Assembly (NCBI RefSeq): GCF_001699815.1
Contig: NZ_MCGB01000075.1
Span: 1-32,434 of the forward strand
DNA: 32,434 bases
Reading direction: 5' to 3'
Source of the DNA: Ralstonia pickettii
GTDB lineage: Bacteria > Pseudomonadota > Gammaproteobacteria > Burkholderiales > Burkholderiaceae
Part shown: positions 26,102 to 32,434 of the stretch, piece by piece
How the letters are laid out: each line of letters opens with the position of its first letter
Numbering within the stretch: position 1 is the first letter of the stretch
Translations under genes and position numbers: made by a program
The notes under the pieces: generated by a model
The model's database searches: none
Seen by the model: the letters and a program-made list of their open reading frames with translations, nothing else
Told to the model about the DNA's origin: nothing

Positions 26102-27328
26102 TCACGCCACCTTGCGCCGCGGCCAGCCGGCCAGCGTCTGGCGGATGGCGTCCAGCGCCAGCGCCAGTTCGGCCTCGCCAATGACCAGCGGCGGTGTCAG
26201 GCGAACCACGTTGCCGTAGGTGTCCTTGGTCAGCACGCCGCGCTCGGCCAGCGCGAAGGCGAAGTCGTGTGCATCGATGTCGGCGTCGAGCTGCAGGCCG
26301 ATCATCAAGCCGCGTCCACGCACCTGCCGAACGCCGTGGCCGACCAGCGTTTTCAGTTCGTTGATGAACGCTGCGCCCACGCGCGCGGCACGCTGTGGCA
26401 GTTGTTCTTCCATCAGCAAGGCAAGTGCCGCGCGTCCGATGTGCGCTGCGAGCGGGTTGCCGCCAAACGTGGAGCCGTGGTCGCCCGGGTGGAACACGCC
26501 GATGACCGCCTCGCGCCCGGCAATGGCCGATACGGGCACCATGCCGCCGCCGAGCGCCTTGCCCAGCACCACCAGATCGGCGTCAACGCCTTCGTGCCAG
26601 CTCGCCAGCACATCGCCGGTGCGGCCTAGGCCCGTTTGCACCTCGTCGCAGACGAGGAGCACGTTGTGCCGGGTGGCAAGTTCACGCGCGAGCTTGAGGT
26701 AGCCCGCAGGCGGTTCGACGATGCCGCCTTCGCCTTGCACGGGCTCCATCAGGATGGCGCCCGTGTTGGGCCCGATCGCCGCACGCAGTGCATCGGCGTC
26801 GCCGAACGGAATGCGCCGGAAGCCCGCCGCGAAGGGTCCGAATCCGTAGCGATATTGATCGTGTGAGGAGAACCCGACGATGGTCGTCGTGCGGCCGTGG
26901 AAATTGTTGTCGAAGACGATGATTTCGGCCGCCTCGGGCGGCAGGCCCTTTACGTCGCGCGCCCACTTGCGTGCCGCCTTGATGGCGGTTTCGACGGCTT
27001 CCGCGCCGGTGTTCATGGGCAGCGCGCGGTCCATGCGCGTGATGCGGCAGACGTCGGCCAGGAAGGGCCCCAGCTCGGTGTTGTGGAATGCGCGCGACGT
27101 GAGCGTCAGCCGGCCGGCCTGTTCCGTCAGCGCGGCCACGAGCTTCGGATGCGAATGCCCAAAGCTGACGGCCGAGTACGCAGACATCATGTCGAGGTAG
27201 CGCCGGCCGTCGGTATCGAAGAGCCACACGCCTTCGCCGCGTTCCAGCATGACCGGCAAGGGCGCGTAGTTGCGTGCGCCGTAACGGTCTTCCAATGCAT
27301 AGCTCGGATGTTGCATTGCGGTCGTCAT
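26102..27328 (-). CDS. rocD: Ornithine aminotransferase
   Basis: A 408-residue PLP-dependent class III aminotransferase that moves the delta-amino group of ornithine to 2-oxoglutarate, giving glutamate-5-semialdehyde. The PLP lysine is K257 in DLVVLGKALGGGMVPVSA, the cofactor aspartate D228 in VCDEVQTGLGRTG, and N-terminal GARNYAPLPVMLERGEGVWLFDTDG is typical of ornithine transaminases. The ATG at 27328 has a perfect AGGAGG ribosome site. It is the first gene of the rocD-rocF operon, divergent from a LysR regulator, and preceded by a candidate promoter at 27368-27396. Confidence 0.94.
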   Translation of the reverse strand: MTTAMQHPSYALEDRYGARNYAPLPVMLERGEGVWLFDTDGRRYLDMMSAYSAVSFGHSHPKLVAALTEQAGRLTLTSRAFHNTELGPFLADVCRITRMDRALPMNTGAEAVETAIKAARKWARDVKGLPPEAAEIIVFDNNFHGRTTTIVGFSSHDQYRYGFGPFAAGFRRIPFGDADALRAAIGPNTGAILMEPVQGEGGIVEPPAGYLKLARELATRHNVLLVCDEVQTGLGRTGDVLASWHEGVDADLVVLGKALGGGMVPVSAIAGREAVIGVFHPGDHGSTFGGNPLAAHIGRAALALLMEEQLPQRAARVGAAFINELKTLVGHGVRQVRGRGLMIGLQLDADIDAHDFAFALAERGVLTKDTYGNVVRLTPPLVIGEAELALALDAIRQTLAGWPRRKVA

Positions 27329-27367
27329 GATGGCCTCCTGCCTGGATCGGTCGTTCACTTGCGGCGG

Positions 27368-27396
27368 ATTGTGCGATCTGACAGACTTGAAATCAA
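27368..27396 (-). promoter_or_regulatory. Candidate rocD promoter
   Basis: On the minus strand TTGATT and CACAAT are 17 bases apart, ending 40 bases before the rocD ATG. The -35 box overlaps the arm of the palindrome at 27392-27433, as expected for a LysR-controlled promoter. Confidence 0.5.
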
Positions 27397-27433
27397 ATCG
27401 AATGTTTTTCGTTTTTCGATCCAAAAATTTGAT
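27392..27433. promoter_or_regulatory. Candidate LysR operator, nested inverted repeats
   Basis: ATCAAAT (27392-27398) pairs with ATTTGAT (27427-27433), and inside it ATCGAA (27397-27402) with TTCGAT (27415-27420). The region is AT-rich between two divergent starts, one of them a LysR gene, and its inner arms fit a T-N11-A-like spacing. Confidence 0.55.
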
Positions 27434-27446
27434 GAATTGAGGCGCC

Positions 27447-28370
27447 ATGTCGCACTCGCCGCTGCGTTATCTGCATAGCTTCCTGACCGTCGCCAACGAA
27501 GGCAGCTTCGTGCGTGCCGCAGACCGCCTCGCCGTGTCGCAACCGGCGCTGTCGTACCAGATGCGGCAGCTGGAGCAGTGGCTCGGCGTGCCCCTGTTCG
27601 AGCGCTCGGGGCGCAAGCTCGTGCTGACGCGCGCCGGCACGTCGGTGCGTGCGTGGTGCCGCGATGCGTTTGCCGGGCTGGATGAGCTGCGCGCCGCCTT
27701 GCACAGCGGCGAGATGGAGCGGGTATCGCTCAAGCTGGCGAGCGGCTCCAGCTTCGGACGCTATGTGCTGATGCCGGCGCTGCTGACGCCTTCGCCCGAA
27801 TCGGAGGCGCCGCTTCTCGACGACGTGCGCCTGGAACTCGTCTTCGGCAGCGACGAAGAGGTCTTCAGCCATGTCGAATCCGGCCGCGCCGATCTCGGCT
27901 TCGTCTACACGCCGCGCACGTCGCGCCTGTTTGAACACCACGCTGTCTATACCGAAGAGTTCGTGCTGGCCTGCAGCGCCCGGGTACTGCGTGAGCACGC
28001 TGCGCCACGCACGCTGGCCGACTGCGCGGCGCTGCCCTTTGTCACCTACGACGAATCCGATGCGGTCTACGGGCTGTGGTTCAAGGCGCTGTTCCGGCGC
28101 ATGCCGGAGACGACCGTCAGCGCACATCACGTTTCCGATCTGGAAGAAGTGAGCACCTTGGTGGAGGCCGGCATGGGCTGGTCGGTGCTGCCGCTGCATG
28201 CCGTTCAGGAAGCGGTGGAGCGCGGGCGTCTGCAGGTCGTGCGCCCGATCGCGACGCGGCGCTGCCTGAACACCGTGTTCGCCGTGCGCCGCACATCGAG
28301 CTTCCCGAGCGAAGCGCAGGACCGCTTGCTGGTGCGGCTTGCGCAGCTTGATGCGGCGGCGCGCGTTTAG
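27447..28370 (+). CDS. LysR-family regulator, divergent from rocD-rocF
   Basis: A 307-residue LysR-type regulator. The winged helix-turn-helix is at about residues 5-62 (YLHSFLTVANEGSFVRAADRLAVSQPALSYQMRQLEQWLGVPLFERSGRKLVLTRAG is split here into its helix and wing), and a periplasmic-binding-like effector domain fills about 90-300. The divergent position to rocD and the palindromic intergenic region suggest that it controls arginine breakdown, probably in response to arginine or ornithine; this is inference from position. The ATG at 27447 follows a weak GAGG. The effector cannot be named. Confidence 0.9.
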   Translation: MSHSPLRYLHSFLTVANEGSFVRAADRLAVSQPALSYQMRQLEQWLGVPLFERSGRKLVLTRAGTSVRAWCRDAFAGLDELRAALHSGEMERVSLKLASGSSFGRYVLMPALLTPSPESEAPLLDDVRLELVFGSDEEVFSHVESGRADLGFVYTPRTSRLFEHHAVYTEEFVLACSARVLREHAAPRTLADCAALPFVTYDESDAVYGLWFKALFRRMPETTVSAHHVSDLEEVSTLVEAGMGWSVLPLHAVQEAVERGRLQVVRPIATRRCLNTVFAVRRTSSFPSEAQDRLLVRLAQLDAAARV

Positions 28371-28402
28371 CCGCGCGGTCGCAATCTTCCCCGTCGATCT
28401 AC

Positions 28403-28422
28403 AAGGCGCGACATGTCGCCTT
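28403..28422 (+). terminator. Possible terminator after the LysR gene
   Basis: AAGGCG (28403-28408) pairs with CGCCTT (28417-28422) around an 8-base loop, 33 bases after the LysR stop. No T-run follows, so this is weak. Confidence 0.35.
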
Positions 28423-28429
28423 GAAATTA

Positions 28430-28447
28430 ATTAATTAGACAATTAAT
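28430..28447. promoter_or_regulatory. Candidate TetR operator
   Basis: A perfect palindrome ATTAATT-AGAC-AATTAAT, ending 9 bases before the TetR start codon, in an AT-rich patch that contrasts with the GC-rich surroundings. Such a site fits autoregulation by the TetR protein. Confidence 0.6.
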
Positions 28448-28456
28448 ATTCGCGGC

Positions 28457-29209
28457 ATGGCAACCTTCGAACCGACTTCTCGCGGCCCGGGCCGCCCCCG
28501 TCGCCAGGATGGCGTAACGCAGGACGGCCTCCGTGACCGCCTGCTCGACATCGCCGTCACCCTGTTTGCGCGCGACGGCGTTGGCCCGACCACGCTTGCT
28601 GCCATCGCCCGCGAAGCTGGGGTGACGGCACCGATGGTGCATTACCACTTCAAGTCGCGCGATCAATTGCTCGACGCCGTGGTGGAGGGGCGCATCCGCC
28701 CGCTGGTCGATCAAGTGACGCGCCCGGCGCTTGCAATCATCGCCGACGACGCGCATCTGCCCGACCTCGCGCAGACCTTGGCAGGCGTGGCGCAGCGCAT
28801 GGTGACGGTGGCCACGGCCACGCCTTGGTTTCCGACGCTGTGGATTCGGGAGATCGCCAGCGAAGGCGGCCAGCTGCGCGAGCGTGTGTTCGCGCGCATC
28901 GCGCTGGAGCGCGCCACGTTGCTGGTCGACCGCATTGCCCGCGCACAAGCGGCGGGCGCGGTGAACGCGGCACTGCAGCCGCCGCTGGTGATGGTCTCGG
29001 TGATCGGCCTGGCGATGCTACCGCTGGCGACGCGCGCGCTGTGGGGGCGTCTGCCACTGGCGGATCAGGTGAGCGACGAGGCTATCGGGCAGCACGTGGC
29101 TGCGCTGCTGCTGCACGGCATCGGCCCCGTCGCGGCGCCCGAGGAAGCCGGCGGGAAGCAAGCGAAGCCGAAACGCAAGCCTAAGCCAAAGAGCAAGGGA
29201 CGCAAGTAG
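28457..29209 (+). CDS. TetR-family transcriptional regulator
   Basis: A 250-residue TetR regulator. The N-terminal helix-turn-helix (about 24-70) reads LLDIAVTLFARDGVGPTTLAAIAREAGVTAPMVHYHFKSRDQLLDAV in part: helix 2-3 is TTLAAIAREAGVTAPMVHYHF (quoted in pieces here), the canonical TetR core. The rest is the helical ligand-binding domain. It ends in a lysine/proline-rich tail (KPKRKPKPKSKGRK), longer than usual and possibly helping DNA binding. It precedes an export operon by 48 bases, in the same direction, and most likely represses it and itself through the palindrome at 28430-28447. The inducer is unknown, probably a substrate of the exporter. Confidence 0.9.
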   Translation: MATFEPTSRGPGRPRRQDGVTQDGLRDRLLDIAVTLFARDGVGPTTLAAIAREAGVTAPMVHYHFKSRDQLLDAVVEGRIRPLVDQVTRPALAIIADDAHLPDLAQTLAGVAQRMVTVATATPWFPTLWIREIASEGGQLRERVFARIALERATLLVDRIARAQAAGAVNAALQPPLVMVSVIGLAMLPLATRALWGRLPLADQVSDEAIGQHVAALLLHGIGPVAAPEEAGGKQAKPKRKPKPKSKGRK

Positions 29210-29257
29210 GCGAACACGGCAGGTCAATCGCATCAATCGAATCCCGCGGAGGGTGGC

Positions 29258-30232
29258 ATGCGGCAAGCGTTGTGCATGGGTAGGGCAGGGTGTTTGGCGG
29301 CGGCATTGGCCGCAGCAATCGTGCTGGCGGGCTGCGCTAAACACGACGACCGCACCTACCAGGGCTACGTGGAAGGTGAGTTTGTCTACGTGGCGTCGCC
29401 GGTGGGCGGGCGGCTGGACTATCTCGGCGTGCAGCGCGGGCAGACGGTCAACGCAGGTGCGCCGCTCTTCGTGCTGGAATCGGTGGATGAGACTGCCGCT
29501 CGCCAGCAGGCTGCCGCGCAATTGCAAGGCGCCGAAGCGCAACTCGCCGACCTGAACGTCGGCAAGCGTGTGCCGGAAGTGGACGCGGTGCGCGCGCAAC
29601 TGGCGCAGGCGGTGGCGGCGGACAAGCTCTCGTCGACGCAGCTGGCGCGAGACGAGGCGCAGTTCCGTGCAGGCGGCATCGCGCAATCGCAGCTCGATGC
29701 AAGCCGCTCCAGCGCGCAGACCAACGCGCAGCGCGTGCGTGAACTGACCAACCAGCTGCGCATTGCCCAGTTGCCGGCGCGCAATGACCAGATTCGCGCG
29801 CAATCCGCACAGGTGGAGGCGGCGCGGGCCGCAGTGGCGCAGGCCCAATGGCGGCTCGACCAGAAAGCGCAGAAAGCTACGCAGGGCGGCCTCGTGTTCG
29901 ACACGCTGTATCGCGAAGGCGAATGGGTCGGCGCCGGCAGCCCCGTGGTGCGCATGCTGCCGCCGGCCAACGTCAAGGTGCGATTCTTCGTGCCACAAGG
30001 CGTGGTCGGCGCGCTCAAGCCGGGGCAAGCCGCGCGCCTGCACTGCGATGGCTGCGCGGCTGATATCAACGCCACCGTCACGTACATCGCAACAGAAGCC
30101 GAATACACGCCGCCCGTCATCTACAGCAACACGACGCGGGACAAGCTTGTCTTCATGGTGGAAGCGCGGCCGGTCGCGGCCGATGGCCCGAAGCTGCGCC
30201 CGGGCCAACCCGTCGAGGTGACACTGCCATGA
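29258..30232 (+). CDS. HlyD-type adaptor lipoprotein of ABC exporter
   Basis: A 324-residue membrane-fusion/adaptor protein. The N-terminal signal ends in a lipobox L23-A-G-C26, so it is probably a lipoprotein, followed by the HlyD barrel-lipoyl part (YVEGEFVYVASPVGGRLDYL, with GQTVNAGAPLFVLE), a long alpha-hairpin (about 85-205), the second lipoyl half (GEWVGAGSPVVRMLP) and a beta-barrel domain. It links an inner-membrane transporter to an outer-membrane channel. Most such adaptors (YhiI, EmrA) use a transmembrane helix instead. The ATG at 29258 has a GGAGGG ribosome site. The next gene overlaps it by 4 bases (ATGA). Confidence 0.92.
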   Translation: MRQALCMGRAGCLAAALAAAIVLAGCAKHDDRTYQGYVEGEFVYVASPVGGRLDYLGVQRGQTVNAGAPLFVLESVDETAARQQAAAQLQGAEAQLADLNVGKRVPEVDAVRAQLAQAVAADKLSSTQLARDEAQFRAGGIAQSQLDASRSSAQTNAQRVRELTNQLRIAQLPARNDQIRAQSAQVEAARAAVAQAQWRLDQKAQKATQGGLVFDTLYREGEWVGAGSPVVRMLPPANVKVRFFVPQGVVGALKPGQAARLHCDGCAADINATVTYIATEAEYTPPVIYSNTTRDKLVFMVEARPVAADGPKLRPGQPVEVTLP

Positions 30233-31209
30233 GCACTGCCCGGCCTGACAGCCCCGACAGCCGGCACCACACAGGCAATGGCGGCTACGCAATCGACGTG
30301 CATAGCCTGAACAAGCACTTCGGCGACAAGCACGTCGTGAAAGACCTCTCCATGCAGGTTGCGCGCGGCGAGATCTTTGGCTTCCTCGGCCCCAACGGCA
30401 GCGGCAAGACCACGTCGATCCGCATGATGTGCGGGCTGCTGACGCCCGACAGCGGCAGTGGCTCGTGCCTCGGTTACGACATCCTCAAGCAGTCTGCGCA
30501 GATCAAGCGGCGCGTCGGCTACATGACGCAGCGGTTCTCGTATTGGGATGATCTTTCCATTCGCGAGAATCTGGATTTCGTCGCGCGCCTGTACGAGATG
30601 CCCAATCGGCGCGAGGCGGTTGATCACGCGCTGGAGCATCTCGGGCTGGCCTCGCGCGCCAAGCAACTGGCGGGCTCGCTGTCGGGCGGCTGGAAGCAAC
30701 GCCTGGCGCTGGCCGCCTGCATGCTCCACAAGCCCGAACTGCTGCTGCTCGATGAACCCACCGCCGGTGTCGACCCGAAAGCGCGCCGCGACTTCTGGGA
30801 AGAGCTGCACCGGCTGGCGGCGGAGGGCATCTCGGTGCTCGTCAGCACGCACTACATGGACGAGGCCGAGCGCTGCCACAAGCTTGCCTACATCGCATAT
30901 GGCGAGCTGCTCGCGCAAGGTACCGCCGATGAAGTGATCGCCGCGCAGCACCTGTCGACGTGGTCGGTCTCGGGCGGCAATCTGGTCGAACTGGGCCGCA
31001 AGCTGGAAGGGCAGCCCGGCGTCGATCAGACCGTCGCGTTTGGTTCGGTGCTGCACGTGACCGGCGCGGATGCGCAAGCGCTGGAGGGCACGCTGCGCAA
31101 GCTCGCCGGAGAATCCGGTATGCGCGCCGAGCCGATCGACACCGGCCTCGAAGACGTGTTCATCCACATGATGAGGCGCTCCTCCGACAATTACGGGACG
31201 CAGCCATGA
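30229..31209 (+). CDS. ABC transporter ATP-binding protein
   Basis: A 326-residue ATPase of the ABC-2 exporter type. Walker A is GPNGSGKT (54-61), the Q-loop is near MTQRFS, the signature is LSGGWKQR (151-158), Walker B LLLLDEPT (171-178) and the H-loop H208 in STHYMD. All are intact for one nucleotide-binding domain, so it must dimerise. The C-terminal part (about 240-326) is the extra domain seen in drug and polysaccharide exporters. It overlaps the adaptor gene before it and the permease gene after it by 4 bases each, so the three are translated together. The substrate is unknown; TetR control suggests a toxic compound. Confidence 0.95.
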   Translation: MSTARPDSPDSRHHTGNGGYAIDVHSLNKHFGDKHVVKDLSMQVARGEIFGFLGPNGSGKTTSIRMMCGLLTPDSGSGSCLGYDILKQSAQIKRRVGYMTQRFSYWDDLSIRENLDFVARLYEMPNRREAVDHALEHLGLASRAKQLAGSLSGGWKQRLALAACMLHKPELLLLDEPTAGVDPKARRDFWEELHRLAAEGISVLVSTHYMDEAERCHKLAYIAYGELLAQGTADEVIAAQHLSTWSVSGGNLVELGRKLEGQPGVDQTVAFGSVLHVTGADAQALEGTLRKLAGESGMRAEPIDTGLEDVFIHMMRRSSDNYGTQP

Positions 31210-32369
31210 AGCCAGAGGGCAATCGGTTTTCGCTTGTGCGCTGGTGGAGCGTGGTGCTCAAGGAGTTTCTGCAACTTCGCCGCGACCGCGTGACGTTCGC
31301 GATGATGATCGGCATTCCGATCATGCAGCTGATCCTGTTCGGTTTTGCCATCAACGCCGACCCGAGGCACCTGCTGACCGGCGTAATCGCCGCCGACCAG
31401 AGCGAGTTCACGCGCAGCTTCCTGGCCAGCATGCGCAACTCCGACTACTTCGACCTGGCGACCACGCTGACAGACGAAACCGCCGGGCGCGAGGCGTTGT
31501 CCAAGGGGCAGCTTCAGTTTGTCGTATCGATCCCGCCGGACTTCACGCGCAAGCTCGTACGCGGCGAGAAACCCTCGCTGCTCGTGGAGGCCGATGCCAC
31601 CGACCCTGCCGCTACCGGCCTCGCCGTGGCCTCGCTCTCGCAACTGGTGCAGGGCGTCGTCAGCAAGGATATGAAGGGCGCGCTGTCGTCGCTGGCTGGA
31701 GGTGCTGGCACCAACGGTGCGGCGCCGCCATTCGATGTGCGCATCCACAAGCTGTACAACCCGGAAGGCATCACGCAATACAACATCATCCCCGGCCTGA
31801 TGGGCACCATCCTGACGATGACCATGGTGATGATGACGGGCCTGGCCATGACGCGCGAGCGCGAGCGCGGCACGATGGAAAACCTGCTCGCCACGCCGGT
31901 GCATCCGCTGGAGGTGATGACGGGCAAGATCGTGCCGTACATCTCCATCGGGCTGGTGCAGGTGACCATCATCCTGCTGATGGCGTTCTTCGTTTTCCAC
32001 GTGCCGTTCGTCGGCAGTGTGTGGATGGTCTACGTGTCGGCGCTGCTGTTTATCGTGGCGAGCCTGACGGTGGGGATTACGTTGTCGTCGCTGGCGCAGA
32101 ACCAGCTGCAGGCGACGCAGCTGACCTTCTTCTACTTCCTGCCGAACATCCTGCTCTCGGGCTTCATGTTCCCGTTCGTGGGCATGCCGAAGTGGGCGCA
32201 GGTGATCGGCAACCTGCTGCCGATGACGTACTTCAACCGGCTCACGCGCGGCATCCTGCTCAAGGGCAATGGCTGGTTCGAGCTGTGGCCGAGCATCTGG
32301 CCGTTGATGGTGTTTACGGTGGTGGTGCTGGGGGTGGCGTTGCGGTTTTATCGCAAGACGTTGGATTGA
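31206..32369 (+). CDS. ABC-2 type transporter permease
   Basis: A 387-residue inner-membrane protein with one N-terminal membrane segment (near MMIGIPIMQLILFGFAI), a large periplasmic domain (about 55-190), and several membrane helices in the C-terminal half, including YNIIPGLMGTILTMTMVMMTG and FFYFLPNILLSGFMFPFVG, typical of ABC-2 permeases related to YhhJ and YbhS/YbhR. ERERGTMENLLATPVHPLE is the conserved cytoplasmic loop that contacts the ATPase. Two copies, or one with a second permease beyond the window, would make a complete exporter. The stop is 65 bases from the window edge, so a second permease gene downstream is possible. Confidence 0.93.
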   Translation: MKPEGNRFSLVRWWSVVLKEFLQLRRDRVTFAMMIGIPIMQLILFGFAINADPRHLLTGVIAADQSEFTRSFLASMRNSDYFDLATTLTDETAGREALSKGQLQFVVSIPPDFTRKLVRGEKPSLLVEADATDPAATGLAVASLSQLVQGVVSKDMKGALSSLAGGAGTNGAAPPFDVRIHKLYNPEGITQYNIIPGLMGTILTMTMVMMTGLAMTRERERGTMENLLATPVHPLEVMTGKIVPYISIGLVQVTIILLMAFFVFHVPFVGSVWMVYVSALLFIVASLTVGITLSSLAQNQLQATQLTFFYFLPNILLSGFMFPFVGMPKWAQVIGNLLPMTYFNRLTRGILLKGNGWFELWPSIWPLMVFTVVVLGVALRFYRKTLD

Positions 32370-32410
32370 GGTGGCTATGTGGACGCTGTGGATTCGACGC
32401 GCTGACGGTG

Positions 32411-32434
32411 GTGGTGCATCCCTTGTTTCGTCCC
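32411..32434 (+). repeat. 24-base dispersed repeat, copy 2 (cut by window end)
   Basis: Identical to 24881-24904 over all 24 bases visible, in the same orientation, 42 bases after the permease stop. The rest of the element probably continues past the window. Confidence 0.85.

Noticed and set aside
29018-30292. 424-residue minus-strand open frame over the TetR end and adaptor gene
   Set aside because: Arg/His/Leu-rich shadow; the plus strand has a clear lipoprotein adaptor with ribosome site and coupled neighbours.

Overview
The window is GC-rich chromosomal DNA from a betaproteobacterium, most likely Ralstonia or a close Burkholderiaceae relative. This is inferred from the protein sequences and from the neighbourhood metK / two LpxL-type acyltransferases / dapF, together with pyrE-xthA, argC and rocD-rocF. 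No rRNA, tRNA, insertion sequence, prophage or CRISPR array was found. Genes are tightly packed on both strands, mostly housekeeping or metabolic.

Left part (1-9.8 kb), the accessory-looking part: a lipoprotein N-terminus cut by the window edge; a GNAT acetyltransferase; an AhpD-like carboxymuconolactone decarboxylase and an ECF41-type sigma factor, both facing left; a hybrid histidine kinase with two receiver domains; a glutathione S-transferase; an HPP-CBS membrane protein; a broken PAP2 acid phosphatase gene; an AraC/GyrI-like regulator; and a GYD-domain protein. The sigma factor and the AhpD-like gene each carry an upstream match to the ECF41 promoter (TGTCACA-N16-CGTC), so a small self-activating regulon can be read from the sequence.

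Middle part (9.8-24.8 kb), core metabolism: metK; two lipid A acyltransferases; dapF; a PPK2 polyphosphate kinase; pyrE; xthA; argC; an SPFH/prohibitin-like protein; a YdcF-like protein; an M48 metalloprotease; an AmpG-like permease; a MidA-like methyltransferase; a pteridine-reductase-like SDR; and a folB-like aldolase. Several intrinsic terminators are clear (after the GYD gene, after the second acyltransferase, after ppk2 and after argC).

Right part (24.8-32.4 kb): a large nested palindrome that looks like a dispersed intergenic repeat; the arginine-degradation pair rocD-rocF with a divergent LysR regulator (arginine to ornithine to glutamate semialdehyde); then a TetR regulator with a palindromic operator candidate, followed by a translationally coupled export operon (lipoprotein HlyD-type adaptor, ABC ATPase, ABC-2 permease). 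The last 24 bases of the window repeat exactly the start of the intergenic repeat found after folB.

No wholly new system was recognised. The strongest leads are the ECF41 circuit, including a third perfect motif antisense inside the kinase gene, the deletion-scarred phosphatase, a probable CTG start codon in the AraC gene, and the palindromic repeat family.
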